Notes: generated by a model from the letters alone, not told the origin. A DNA stretch of 64,000 nt from Symbiodinium natans (GCA_905221605.1 CAJNDS010002695.1:40001-104000), one strand, 5' to 3'. Shown: positions 1-10,331, numbered from the stretch's first letter. Program-made: numbers and translations.

Positions 1-1
1 A

Positions 2-901
2 GAACTTGTGGTTGACTCGCCTGACCTTGCTGCCAGGCCGTTACTCGGGTATGTTGAGGGTTCTGTGTCGCGATGCAAGACCGCGTATACAGTTGAGCGG
101 AAAACGCAACTTTTGCCCATGGTCGCGCCGCGGCAAGGTGTGTCAGGCCTTGACTGGTTCTCCGCTTGGTTGGAGTTGAGGAAGCGTGCAAGGGTGCCTG
201 TGGGTGCTGGGGTGCCTTTACTACCTGCTCCGAACGGGGAAGGGTGGCAGCGCGTCCCGCCGACTGCAGCCATGGCTGGTGATTGGCTGCGCAACATCCT
301 GAAGAGTCGCGGTCACGACGGAAGTCTGGTTTCTCGCATTGGTACTCACTCGTGCAAGACCACAACGCTATCTTGGATGAGCAAGGCTGGTGTGGATCTA
401 CCGACGCGGAGGTTACTTGGGTATCACGCGCAGGCTGACGAGCGCACACCTTTGGTGTATTCTCGTGATGCGATGTCGGGGCCAGTGCGGGCGTTGGAGG
501 GCGTGATCCTGATGATTCACAAGTCAGAGTTTTTGCCTGATGCTTCTCGTTCAGGTTACTTCCCGAAAGCGGTGAAGCCGCCAGTGCCCGCTCCTGATGA
601 TGATGAGTGCTCCGACAGTGAGGATTCGGCGGATGAAGAAGACAACCAAGAAGACTTGGATAAGACTGATGCGGCCGAACAAGATGTTGTCGGCGAGTGG
701 AGGCACATCAATGAGGCCGCAGGCGGGAGCGCCGGCGAGGCGCCTGTCTTCCGCAACAAGCTCTCGAGGACGATCCACCGAGTGGTGGACGGAGCGGAAG
801 CCAAGTTCCGCTGCGGGAGAGGCAACTCAGCGAACTATTCTAGACTGGGAGCCTTGCCAAAGTTCGCGTATCCGATGTGCAAAGGCTGCTTCAATGTCTA
901 G
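2..901 (+). CDS. Tyrosine recombinase, C-terminal part (cut by window edge)
   Basis: The frame is open to the window edge, so the N-terminus is missing; no true start codon is visible. Counting from the GTG at position 8, the catalytic C-terminal boxes appear as GTHSCKTTTLSW near residues 112-123 (H-x-x-K in place of H-x-x-R), LLGYH near 136-140, and a candidate nucleophile Tyr in VYSRD near 151. This order fits the phage-integrase/DIRS fold; the first catalytic Arg should lie before the window. After it come an acidic Asp/Glu stretch (about 198-228) and a C-terminal block ending in a CxxC pair (MCKGC). Its expected role is strand exchange during insertion of a circular cDNA. It is in a different frame from Gag, which starts about 325 bases downstream. 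A GCGAGC/GCTCGC hairpin lies just after the stop (910-927). Confidence 0.72.
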   Translation, partial: ELVVDSPDLAARPLLGYVEGSVSRCKTAYTVERKTQLLPMVAPRQGVSGLDWFSAWLELRKRARVPVGAGVPLLPAPNGEGWQRVPPTAAMAGDWLRNILKSRGHDGSLVSRIGTHSCKTTTLSWMSKAGVDLPTRRLLGYHAQADERTPLVYSRDAMSGPVRALEGVILMIHKSEFLPDASRSGYFPKAVKPPVPAPDDDECSDSEDSADEEDNQEDLDKTDAAEQDVVGEWRHINEAAGGSAGEAPVFRNKLSRTIHRVVDGAEAKFRCGRGNSANYSRLGALPKFAYPMCKGCFNV

Positions 902-1226
902 TCTAGTTAGCGAGCCCAAGTGCTCGCTATACGCCGAGGGCAAAACAAGTGAGCTGGTGCTGAGAGTTCAGCAGAGACCTTGCAAGGGCTCACAAGAAGG
1001 GTCAGTGGACCCGTGAGCTGCGAGCGCAGCATGTTAAGTGCTCGAGTGGGCTCAAGCAGAAGCAGCATCATTGAGATTGATCTTGCGTGATCCTTGACTA
1101 GGAAGATTGCAGCGTGCGCTACCTTGCTTCAACGTTGCGTGCAGTCTCGTTTCTAGGTAACTGTGCTTTGCTTTTGCTCTGTTTGCTGCTGGGTTGCGTG
1201 TAAGTAGCCTGTCGACTTTCGCCGCC

Positions 1227-2462
1227 ATGTCTGTGACTGATAGTACCCCGAACTTTCGAGCTCGTGCGACTTCGCTTGGCCTTGCAGGTGATGTGTTGGA
1301 CCTCATCGTGGACTCCGGCGTCAACGCTCTTGCAAAGTATGCTTTCAGTAGTTCGTATGTACCTGGCCAGCCCGACGAGTCCCCTTTTGTACGGGCCATA
1401 AAGGACATGCTAAAGCGCGATGCCACAGTAGGAGAACTGGCAGTGATGCGACGACTGTTACATGAAGCGTACAGCATGGCGTCTGCAGAGCTCCGTCAGT
1501 CCGTGGAGAGATCCGAAGATGCACCCACAAAGAAACTTGCGCAGCCCGAGAGGGCAGATCGCTTGGCAAAGCAGCAAGCAAGGCTTGCAGGCCTAAAGAT
1601 CGAGGGCGCCCTCGAGCCCGCGGATCGGCTCATTGACTTGATGGTGGCGCAATATGAAGAGAACCGCGTTTCACATGTCGAATTGTCAAGATGCATCAGC
1701 AAAGAGCAAGAAGTTCTTTCCGCGTCGAGCAAGGAAGATCGGCACTTGACGATCGACAGCGCAGGCACTGTCAGGATCAAAGGTAAAGAAACCCACCTGA
1801 GTGCCGACCTGTCGTCCGACTTGCTGTTGCGGTACGCCTTGACACGGCGGGGGCTTGCCTGTGATCAGGCTAATCTCTTGGCCTTTTCGCACCATGACGC
1901 GTGGACTGAGCGGCTGATGAGAGCTCGTCTTGAACCGCCGCCCCCAAACTATGCCCCAATATCGCAAGCGCAGGTCATTGCCGCAGACAGGAAGCTCTGG
2001 GTCAAACTAGCTGAACTCACTCGCGCAGGAGTTCAGGTCACTGCTGCAGGACGCCCTCTTGACGCAGTTTGGGCGCAGGCGTGCGATCATCCGGATGTGT
2101 TGCATCTGTTGCAGCCCATGCCTGTGGCGTGTGGATCGACACCCCTCTTCCGGTTTGGCAAGGGTGAAGGCGCCGAATCCAAAGGGTCGGGCAAGTTCAG
2201 GGGTGGTCCTTACGGGCGTGGAAAGGGTGCTGGTAAGTCCAAAGGCGGAGGTTTCGTTCCAAAAGCCTTGGAAGGAGGCGTCAGTTGCACCACTCAGGGC
2301 CATGCGTTGTGTTTCGGCCACAACCTTGGCACTTGCAAAGAAAAGGTCGAGAGGCAGCGTTGTTCCAAAGGATTGCACTTGTGCTGCTTTCCAGGTTGTT
2401 TCGGAAACCACAGATTTCTGGATTGCCCAAAGCGCGGTGACAAGCGCGAAGCTGCTGAGTGA
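1227..2462 (+). CDS. Gag-like protein of the DIRS-like element
   Basis: A 411-residue protein starting at ATG 1227, chosen because it sits in GCCGCCATG, a strong eukaryotic start context; the upstream open frame has no better ATG. The N-terminal two thirds are helical and charged with no recognised domain. A Gly/Lys/Ser-rich basic segment (roughly residues 310-350) is followed by a Cys/His-rich tail with repeated CxxxH, CC and CPKR spacing, resembling a nucleic-acid-binding knuckle. Position directly before the RT frame and this composition suggest a nucleocapsid role; that is inference, as DIRS Gag proteins are poorly conserved. It ends at a UGA (2460-2462) followed at once by CTA, and the Pol frame continues in the same phase. 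Confidence 0.62.
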   Translation: MSVTDSTPNFRARATSLGLAGDVLDLIVDSGVNALAKYAFSSSYVPGQPDESPFVRAIKDMLKRDATVGELAVMRRLLHEAYSMASAELRQSVERSEDAPTKKLAQPERADRLAKQQARLAGLKIEGALEPADRLIDLMVAQYEENRVSHVELSRCISKEQEVLSASSKEDRHLTIDSAGTVRIKGKETHLSADLSSDLLLRYALTRRGLACDQANLLAFSHHDAWTERLMRARLEPPPPNYAPISQAQVIAADRKLWVKLAELTRAGVQVTAAGRPLDAVWAQACDHPDVLHLLQPMPVACGSTPLFRFGKGEGAESKGSGKFRGGPYGRGKGAGKSKGGGFVPKALEGGVSCTTQGHALCFGHNLGTCKEKVERQRCSKGLHLCCFPGCFGNHRFLDCPKRGDKREAAE

Positions 2463-2465
2463 CTA
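2460..2465 (+). promoter_or_regulatory. Candidate stop-codon readthrough site (UGA CUA) between Gag and Pol
   Basis: The Gag stop TGA at 2460-2462 is followed by CTA, and the Pol frame is in the same phase with no other stop until 6033. Pol has no ATG near its start. UGA followed by CUA is an established leaky context in eukaryotic and viral mRNAs, so readthrough would give a Gag-Pol fusion. That it works here is inference. Confidence 0.5.
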
Positions 2466-5400
2466 TCAGCTGAGTTGTCGGGGCCTGGGGTGACGGCGCC
2501 GTCAGATGGTGAGGTATTTTCCGTGGACCCATCGTTGGCAGATCGCAAAGAATTGTGCGTTGTGCCGCTGCCTTGTCCAGAAGAGACGAGTAGCGTGTCT
2601 GCGCATCGCAAGGCGGATGCCCAATGCGTTGTTGAAAGCGCATCAATCCCTCTTAGCTCTAAACCATTAGGTAGCCCTCTTGTTGGAGAGGTTGGTGATA
2701 GTAGTTCCTGTTCCCACTGCTGCCTGCGTTCCCGCGAGGTTGATGCGTTCCCGAATTCCACCTCGTGTAGTGAGGTGTTACCTCGCGTTGAAACATCTCT
2801 GTCGGATCGGCCGCGCTTGGGTGGCAGGGGGCAAGTGTCGTGTCAAGTTCCGCGTAAGGGCTTGGTGCTTGAGTTGTGTGCCAGAAGCGCTACACTGTCA
2901 AGCTGTTTTGCAGAAGCTCGGTTTGAAGTGCTCCCTGTTGATCACCAAACCAATCGGTACCATACTCTTGCAAAAACGTGCAATCTGAGCCTCGCCGAGG
3001 AGTCGTCTTGGGAATATCTTCGATGGGTGTGCGAGACTTTCCCAGTGCAGTTTGTTCATGCAGCTCCCCCGCATGGTACTTGCGCCAAGAAGCGAGTGAG
3101 CGTGAGGGGTTTGGATCGTGCGCCTGTCCGTAGCGAAGCCTGGCCGTGGGGTTTCCCTGATCTGTCTAGCGCTGACAGGGCTCGTGTTGATTGCGCCAAT
3201 GCAATCCTTAAGGGCTTGGTCAGTTTCATTTCCTTCCTCGATGCCAAGGGCATCTTGTGGTCACTTGAGAACCCCAAAACCTCAATGTTGTGGGAGTTGC
3301 CACCTTTGCGTAGCATACTTGAGAGATCGCATTCTTTCTGCTTGCAGGCGTGTGCGTACGGTGGGCCGCGACCCGGCTGGCGCATGTTTGTGACAAATGT
3401 ACCAGGCCTGCGTTCTTTAGCCGCCTCCTGCCCTGGGGGGCACGTGCATCAGCACTTCTTGTGCGAGCGTGGTGGCAGTGAGGATGCAAATTATCCACGT
3501 CCCTTGTGTGTGCAGATCGTTCAACAAGTTTGTCTGGCTCTTGGTGTACCAGCTTTAGATGAGCCCAGCGCAGCACCTGTACATGCGTCGCATGCAATTA
3601 CGGTAGCCGCTTGCAAACAGCCGCGGGGGCGTCATATACCCCCTGTCATGTCAGAATTTGCGGACATCACTTCTTTGGACCTGGATCGAGTCCCGCCTGT
3701 GAACACTAAGCGTCGCTTGTTGACTGCGTGTCGTCATGTGCCAGCCGGCTCCAAGCTGCTGTCTTTTGTCAAAGTGGGGGATGAGCAGGACAGCAGCTTT
3801 AGGTGCTTCTTTGGCTGCTATCGCACCAAGGAAGTGTTTCTGCGTGAGGCCATGCGTCTAGTTCATCCATTCGACAAGTTCCTGCCTTTGCCAGATGAGG
3901 TCAAGAGGACCCTGTTCGCTACCTTGTGTCATGGCCCCGCGTGGATTGCAGCGCGCCGTGCAGAGACTTTAGGCAAATGGACGTCGTGGGCGGCAGATCT
4001 TTTGCCCAAGGATTTGGAGCTGCGTTCGAGTCTTGAGCCTGGGGTTCGTAAAGTGCTCAAGTCAAAGCGTTTGCTGTTGCTTCAGAGGATTGCCGAGGAC
4101 ATTGATTGGCCTGATGCTGGGCTGTTTCAGCAGATCCAGGAAGGCTTTGAGCTGGTAGGGAATCAAGGGCCCTCGGGCGTCTTTGCAACGGAGTTGCGTC
4201 CCGCTCAGCTCACCGTGTCGCAGCTTGACGATCTAGTAAAAAGCATGAAGCCAGCCTTGTTAGGGAAAGTTCGCTCCGCAGATCTTGACGATGATGCGCA
4301 GTTGCTGTGGGACAAGACTATGCAAGAAGTGAGCGAAGGCTTGCTGGAGGGTCCCCTCACAGTGCAGCAAGTCGAAGAGAGATATGGTGGGGCATGGATC
4401 CCAGTTCGTCGCTTTGGCGTGTGGCAATCGTCTTCAGGCAAGCAGAAGCTCCGACCAATTGATGATTATTCGGAAAACAAGGTTAATCTAGCTTTTGGTT
4501 ACGCTGATAAGATTGATCTGAGAGCTTTAGATCAGCTTGTTTGCTCGGTGCGTTTGTGGATGCAGCAAGTCCTTGCTGATGGCAAGGTGGCCATTGAGTT
4601 GTCGGATGGTTCGTGCCTGCGTGGGTCCATCCATCCGTGCTGGCGCTCAGAAGAGGGACGGTTGCTCGAGCTCGCCACGTTGGACTTGCGTGCAGCTTAC
4701 AAGCAGTTTCCTCTGTCCCCGAAAAGCCGAGCTTTGTCCGTCTTAGTGTTGAAGAATCCAGTGTCGAAGGAGGTCGCTTGCTTCGAGGCTAAAGCTCTGC
4801 CATTCGGGGGCACAGCAAGCGTTGTGCACTTCAACAGAGCCGCAAGGCTGCTGTGGGCCATAGGCCAACACCTGCATGTGTGTTGGCTGAATTTCTTTGA
4901 CGATTACCCAATCCTGACGCCTAGGGTATTGGCCGGTTCGACAAAGCAAACACTGAAAGCCCTCGTTGATCTGCTTGGCTTTGATTGCTCTTGGGAGAAG
5001 TGGCAGGACTTCTCTACTCGCGCCACAATGCTTGGGGTGGAAGTTGACCTTAGTGATGTTGCGTCGGTTGGCGTTAGGATTCGCAATAAGGAAGGCAGGG
5101 CCGGCCAAGTTGTCTCCACTGTTGAGGAGCTTCTGCGAAAAGAGAGCATGCCTGCTCGTAAACTTCTGAGTGTGATGGGACGAATCCAGTTTGCAGATGC
5201 CCAAGTTATGGGGCGGACGGGAAGGCTCGCGCTTGCCGAGATTCGTCGATGGTCTAGAAACCATGTTGACCGCGTTACCGTAGGGCGTGAGTTGATGGAA
5301 GCCTTCGGAGTCCTTACCGACCGGCTCTCAAGTGGGACGCCTCGCGTTGTGCCTTGTGAACTGCCGAAGCAGCCAGTGTTGGTTTTCACTGACGGGGCTA

Positions 5401-6035
5401 GTGAGGATGCGTTGCACACTGTAGGCGGGATCCTAATAAGGCCTGGGTGTGATGCGCGGTTCTTTGCTTGCCATGTGCCATCTGAGCTTGTGAAGGCTTG
5501 GGAGGGCTCGCTGAAGCACCTGATAGGGCCGGTTGAAACTTACGCCGCTCTTGTTGCGAGAGCCGTGTGGCACCAGTTCCTGTCGGGCCAAACATACCTG
5601 CATTTCATTGATAACGTAGGCAGCCAGGATAGCTATGTCAAGGGCACCTCGACGAGCGCTATCATTCGCTCCCTGTTAGTCTCCTATGAGAGGATTGAGT
5701 CGAACGGGGCTTCTTGGCCTTGGTTCGCCCGGGTACCGTCAGACTCGAACCCTTCTGACGAGCCGTCTAGAGGTGTCTTCGACGGTATTGTCAAGGAGCT
5801 CGCGGCAAAGCGCGACGTGTGTTTATGTCCCATGACAGGCAGGGAACTTTGTGGCATAACTTCTCAAATTCCTGAAGGTGTCGCGCGAGGTATATGTGAA
5901 CTGGGGGAGCACGGCACCTCGTTGCGCCCCCATCAGAAAAGACGTTCAGTCGCTCTGGAGTTTGAGTTCAAGGGTTTTGCTAAGCGGTCAAAAGATTCTT
6001 TGGAAACCGCAGGGTTCCTAGGATATTTTGATTAA
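2463..6035 (+). CDS. Pol polyprotein: methyltransferase-like, reverse transcriptase, RNase H
   Basis: About 1190 codons in phase with Gag. Counting residues from 2475: a SAM-methyltransferase-like domain occupies roughly 125-320, with a motif-I-like VLELCARSATLSS (near 130), the acidic VDH after it, AAPPHGTC (near 197) and ENPKTSMLW (near 265). RT follows at about 600-900, with WIPVRRFGVW, LRPIDDYSENKVN, motif A LDLRAAYKQFPLS (near 736) and the catalytic FFDDYP box (near 807, the YxDD equivalent). RNase H is at about 965-1110 with TDGAS, the GPVET Glu, FIDN and PSDSNPSDEPSR, giving the D-E-D-D set. Described DIRS elements usually place the methyltransferase after RNase H; here it precedes RT. 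No ATG starts the frame, which supports readthrough from Gag. No integrase or protease was seen. Confidence 0.82.
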   Translation, partial: LSAELSGPGVTAPSDGEVFSVDPSLADRKELCVVPLPCPEETSSVSAHRKADAQCVVESASIPLSSKPLGSPLVGEVGDSSSCSHCCLRSREVDAFPNSTSCSEVLPRVETSLSDRPRLGGRGQVSCQVPRKGLVLELCARSATLSSCFAEARFEVLPVDHQTNRYHTLAKTCNLSLAEESSWEYLRWVCETFPVQFVHAAPPHGTCAKKRVSVRGLDRAPVRSEAWPWGFPDLSSADRARVDCANAILKGLVSFISFLDAKGILWSLENPKTSMLWELPPLRSILERSHSFCLQACAYGGPRPGWRMFVTNVPGLRSLAASCPGGHVHQHFLCERGGSEDANYPRPLCVQIVQQVCLALGVPALDEPSAAPVHASHAITVAACKQPRGRHIPPVMSEFADITSLDLDRVPPVNTKRRLLTACRHVPAGSKLLSFVKVGDEQDSSFRCFFGCYRTKEVFLREAMRLVHPFDKFLPLPDEVKRTLFATLCHGPAWIAARRAETLGKWTSWAADLLPKDLELRSSLEPGVRKVLKSKRLLLLQRIAEDIDWPDAGLFQQIQEGFELVGNQGPSGVFATELRPAQLTVSQLDDLVKSMKPALLGKVRSADLDDDAQLLWDKTMQEVSEGLLEGPLTVQQVEERYGGAWIPVRRFGVWQSSSGKQKLRPIDDYSENKVNLAFGYADKIDLRALDQLVCSVRLWMQQVLADGKVAIELSDGSCLRGSIHPCWRSEEGRLLELATLDLRAAYKQFPLSPKSRALSVLVLKNPVSKEVACFEAKALPFGGTASVVHFNRAARLLWAIGQHLHVCWLNFFDDYPILTPRVLAGSTKQTLKALVDLLGFDCSWEKWQDFSTRATMLGVEVDLSDVASVGVRIRNKEGRAGQVVSTVEELLRKESMPARKLLSVMGRIQFADAQVMGRTGRLALAEIRRWSRNHVDRVTVGRELMEAFGVLTDRLSSGTPRVVPCELPKQPVLVFTDGASEDALHTVGGILIRPGCDARFFACHVPSELVKAWEGSLKHLIGPVETYAALVARAVWHQFLSGQTYLHFIDNVGSQDSYVKGTSTSAIIRSLLVSYERIESNGASWPWFARVPSDSNPSDEPSRGVFDGIVKELAAKRDVCLCPMTGRELCGITSQIPEGVARGICELGEHGTSLRPHQKRRSVALEFEFKGFAKRSKDSLETAGFLGYFD

Positions 6036-6350
6036 GCGAGAGAGGCTGGAGCCGAGCATGGCAAAACCTCTCTGTGCTACGCATGCGCACTCCTCTTTCT
6101 CTGTATGCAGTTGCTCAGCGAATGGGAGGGTGGTGGGAGCTGCTGCGCGGCAGCTGAGCTCAGAGTGATCCCCTCGCCCGCCCGCCCCTAACAGTTCAGG
6201 AGTGCGCTGACATATACCCGAGTGTCAAGAACAGAGCCTAACCCCTGCCGTCGAGCACGGCACCTCTTGCTCCTCATCATAAAATACTTGCGTCGCTCTG
6301 GAGTTTTGAGTTCAAGGTTTTTCTCTAGAAAGAATCGTCAAAAGACCAGA
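5908..6350 (+). repeat. Imperfect direct repeat at the 3' end of the retrotransposon
   Basis: About 95 bases at 5908-6005, covering the last Pol codons, recur with small indels at 6254-6350. Shared blocks include GAGCACGGCACCTC, GTCGCTCTGGAGTTT and GAGTTCAAGG, about 345 bases apart. This may be a terminal or internal repeat of the element, or a remnant of a second copy. Confidence 0.6.
6036..6339. other. Non-coding 3' region of the element
   Basis: No open frame of note. A short hairpin (AGAGAGG ... CCTCTCT) lies just after the Pol stop at about 6039-6078. The second copy of the 3' repeat fills 6254-6339. Confidence 0.4.
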
Positions 6351-9291
6351 CACAGTTAACAGTAGACACAGACACATACCAGACACAGACATAGACACAG
6401 ACCAGACACAGAACAGAACAGACACAGACACAGACACATACACATACACAGACACAGTACCAGACACATACACATACCCAGACGCAGGGAATGGAGGTCT
6501 GGGAACCATCCGACCAGACTCAGACACATACACATAACACATACACTACACAGACACAGACACAGACACAGACACAGGACACAGAACAACAGACAGAGAC
6601 AGAGACAGTAAGACAGAGGACGATACATAGACCGAGATAGGAGACAGAGATAGATAAGACAGAGATATAGATCAGAAGAGCAGAGATAGACACATATAGA
6701 TAGACACAGAATAGAGAGACCCAGAGAGAGATAGAACCGAGATATGAGAACCAGAGTATAGATACACAGAAGAGATAGACACATAGAGTCAAGACACAGA
6801 AGACAGGACACATCTGAGAGACACATAGAGATAGACACAGAGAGACAGCCACAATATATGACACAGAGAGACACCATAGAGACACAGAGAGACACAAGAG
6901 ACACCTAAGAGACACAGAGAGACCACAGAGAGACCACAGAAGAGAACAGCTACACAGAGAGACACAGAGAGCCCCAGAGAACACGAGAGACACAGAGAGA
7001 CCAGAGAGACACATCGAGAGACACAGAGAGAACACAGTGAGAGACAAGAAGACAAAGAGAGGACACAGAGAACACAGAGAGACCAGATCGACACAGAGAT
7101 ACACGAGGATACGCACAGAGAGACTCACATAAGGACTGCACAGAGAGACGCACCAGAGAGACCAACAGCAGAGACGCCACATAGATGACTCAACATAGAG
7201 ACGCACAAGAGAGAGTAAGTTGAGAAGTTGACGGCACCATAGAGACAGCACAGAGATCGCACATTAGAGACGCACAGAGAGACCACAGAGAGACACCACA
7301 AGAGTGGGAACACCACATAGAGACCACAGATAAGACACACAAAAGGACACACAGAGAGACACACAGGAGACACACGAAGAGGACACACAGAAAAGAGACA
7401 CAAGAGAGACACACATATAGACACAACAGAGAGACCACAAGAAACACACATGAGAGACCACGAAGACACACAAGATACCACACAGAGAGACACACAGAGA
7501 ACACCAGAAGACACACATAGATACACCCCTATATACACACAGGAAGGATGGAAAAAAAAAAAAAACAACACAAGAGAGGAACATCAAGCCACAGAGAGAC
7601 ACACAGATATACACACAGATAGACCCAAGAGAGCCACACAGAGATACCACATATATACACCAAGAGAGACACCACCAGAGCGACACACAGAGAGACACAC
7701 AATAGAGACACACAGAGAGACACCAGAAGACCACAGAAGACCACAGAGAGACACCCAGATGACACAAGATAAGACAACACGAAAGAGACACAACGAGAAC
7801 ACACAAGAGACAACACAGAGAGAACACACAGAGAGACAACACAGAAGAGACCACCGATCTACACAAGATATAACCCACAGAGAGACAACACAGAAATCGA
7901 ACACCAGAGAGACACACATAGAGCCCACAGAATTAGACACACAGATAGACACACAAGAGACACACTTCTACAATCGAGAGACCACAAGGCACACAGATAG
8001 ACCACACAGAAGAACACACCAAGAGACACACAGAGAGACACACAGAGGAGAACACCATAGATGACCACATAGATAACACACAGAGATACACACAGAAATA
8101 CTGGAGACACACAGATATACGACACATATATACAGCACAGAGAGACACACAGATCGACCACACAGAGAGAGACACCCATAGGAGACACACAGAGATAACA
8201 CTACAGATAGAGACACACATAGATAGACACACACTAGAGAGACACACAGTTCCATTCAGAAAACGAAGAGAAAGCCCACAGAGATAGAACACACATAAAG
8301 AGACCCACATAGATAGACACAGAGAGAGACACCGGAGAAGAGACACCAAGAGAGATAACAACATAGAGAGACACAGAAGAGAACCACACATAGATACACC
8401 AGATAGACCACAGGATATGATACACACAGAGAGACACACCGAGCGACACACTTTGCTAATCGAGGGCAAAGACACCACCATGAGTTCATACGCCACAGAG
8501 ATAACCACAGAGAGACACCAGAGAGACACACAGAGAATGACACACAAGAGGAGACACACAGGAAACACACAGAGAGACAACACAGAGAGACACACAGATA
8601 GACACACATAGAGACACACCAGAGGAGACAACACATAGAGACACACAGATAGACTCACCGAGAGAGACACACGAGAGCCACCAGAAGAGCACACGAGAGA
8701 AGACACAGCGAGAGACAACAGAGAAGACACAGATAGCGACACAGAGAGAGACACAGAGAGAGACACAGAGAGATAGCACAGAGAGATACACATAGAGAGA
8801 CAACAGATAGAGACACAGAGAGAGACACAGATAGAGACACAGAGAGAGACACAGAGAGAGACACAAGAAAGAGACACAGAGAGAGACACAGAGAGAGACC
8901 CAGAGCGAGACACAGATTATAGACCATGCGAGAGACACAGAGAGAGACACAGATAAGACACAGAGAGAGACCCAGAGAGCGACACAGATAGAGACCATAG
9001 AGAGACACAGGAGAGAACAATGAAGGACCACAGAGAGAGACACCAGAGGACACAGCAGAGAGTACACGAGATAGACAAACATAAGACACACAGAAGACAC
9101 ACAGACACACAGACACACAGACACACGGACACACGGACACACGGACACACAGACACACAGACACACACACACAGACACACAGACACACACACACGGACAC
9201 ACAGACACACAGACACACAGACACACCGACACACAGACACACAGACACACAGACACACAGACACACAGACACACAGACACACAGACACACA

Positions 9292-9337
<46 letters not shown>
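6340..9337. repeat. Degenerate ACAGAGAC / ACACAG satellite ending in (AC)n
   Basis: About 3 kb of purine/CA simple sequence. The start mixes AGACAC units, the middle is degenerate AGAGACAC with many indels, 9087-9295 is a regular ACACAG array, and the last 40 bases are pure AC. Long open frames here, mainly Cys/Val/Leu/Ser-only on the minus strand, are by-products of the repeat. Confidence 0.95.
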
Positions 9338-9339
<2 letters not shown>

Positions 9340-9695
9340 CATGAGTTTGGTCGCAGGGCTTTCGGGCTGAGGGCCTTGGTTCAACGCCTTGTTGAGGTTT
9401 CGTGCATGAAAGTGAGTGTGTGTGAGTGTGGGTTGGTGGGTATATTGGGGTGGGTGGGGGGCGGGGGGACTGTTTTTGTTGGGGCACTTGTTGTTCGTTC
9501 AAGGGCTTAGCGAGCTTTCGTCGCCACTTGCACGCAACAGACCCCCCGCATCCTATGCGAATATTTATCATCTGCCGTATGAAAACCGACAGGGCCAGCC
9601 CAAATTTTATGTAGAGGGAGTTGCATAACCCCTGGGGGTGCTGAGCAACTCTTTAGTACAGAGCTCATGGCAAAGCAATGTTTTGTACAGCTCAG
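9338..9695. other. No gene recognised
   Basis: A GTGTGTGAG and G-rich stretch followed by mixed sequence; nothing assignable before the candidate exon at 9696. Confidence 0.4.
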
Positions 9696-9759
9696 GTGAG
9701 AAGTGGAACGGCGCCGCCTTCGAGGCCGAGCTCGGCAAGCATCCCAGACTTCGAAGCAG
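9696..9759 (+). CDS. Candidate exon, product unknown
   Basis: An acceptor CTCAG is followed by an open, GC-rich frame reading GEKWNGAAFEAELGKHPRLR. The codons favour G or C in third position. Exon ends are approximate. Gene membership is unknown. Confidence 0.3.
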
Positions 9760-10075
9760 GGCTTCGGGTTTCAGCTTGCAGTGGGTTTTGTTCTTGTTTG
9801 GGTGCCTTACTTGGCGCGTCTCCCTTTTTGTAGCGCTCTGAATGTCAGTGATGGCGCCGGCTGCACACCGAAGACCCAAGGATGTCAGGGTGAAATGTGC
9901 ACGGGGACGAGACAGCACGCAACCCACAGCAATCCTATTCCTCCCTGCTCTTGTAAAACCAGAGCCTTGGGGCTCGCATCCCCGTTTCTTTCCTCAGAGG
10001 GCTACTCGGCTACCTTCCCTCCCCTGAGTCGTCATCCTCCGAAAGCCCGAACACTAACCCCTTCATCCTTGAAAG

Positions 10076-10156
10076 CTTGCACGGAGGAACCGATGGGGCA
10101 CTACGGGGCACGTGGTCGCGAGCTGCCCAGCCAGTTGGCAGCATATCATGGGGCTT
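10076..10156 (+). CDS. Candidate exon, product unknown
   Basis: Open frame reading EEPMGHYGARGRELPSQLAA. It is followed within 40 bases by G-rich TTTAGGG-type sequence, as seen after other exons here. No domain recognised. Confidence 0.3.
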
Positions 10157-10331
10157 AAAAGGCTCTTGGGGGGCGAGATCTTTCAGGATGTAGGGTGTTT
10201 AGGGTTGGCGTTTAGTGTTGAGGGTTTAGGGTAAGATTGTTGAGAGCTTGACGGGGTGGGTAACACCTATGGGGGCTGTACGCCGCTTCGACTTTCATTT
10301 CGGGGGTCGATTGAACGCGGATTCATCTCAG

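Larger units (their letters stand above)
1..6350 (+). mobile_element. DIRS-like tyrosine-recombinase retrotransposon
   Basis: Three long intronless frames on one strand encode a tyrosine recombinase tail (2-901), a Cys/His-rich Gag-like protein (1227-2462) and a methyltransferase-like/RT/RNase H polyprotein (2463-6035). RT plus RNase H with a tyrosine recombinase instead of a DDE integrase is the hallmark of the DIRS order. No LTRs were seen. The 5' end lies outside the window. The recombinase lies upstream of Gag here; in many described YR elements it lies after or overlaps the RT frame, so this could be an unusual order or the junction of two tandem copies. All frames are open, so the copy looks recent. 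The right boundary is uncertain: an imperfect repeat of the pol 3' end runs to about 6350, where a satellite begins. Confidence 0.8.

Noticed and set aside
6312-9571. Long Cys/Val/Leu/Ser-rich open frames on the minus strand
   Set aside because: They are translations of the ACAGAGAC and AC repeats, with no amino-acid diversity.
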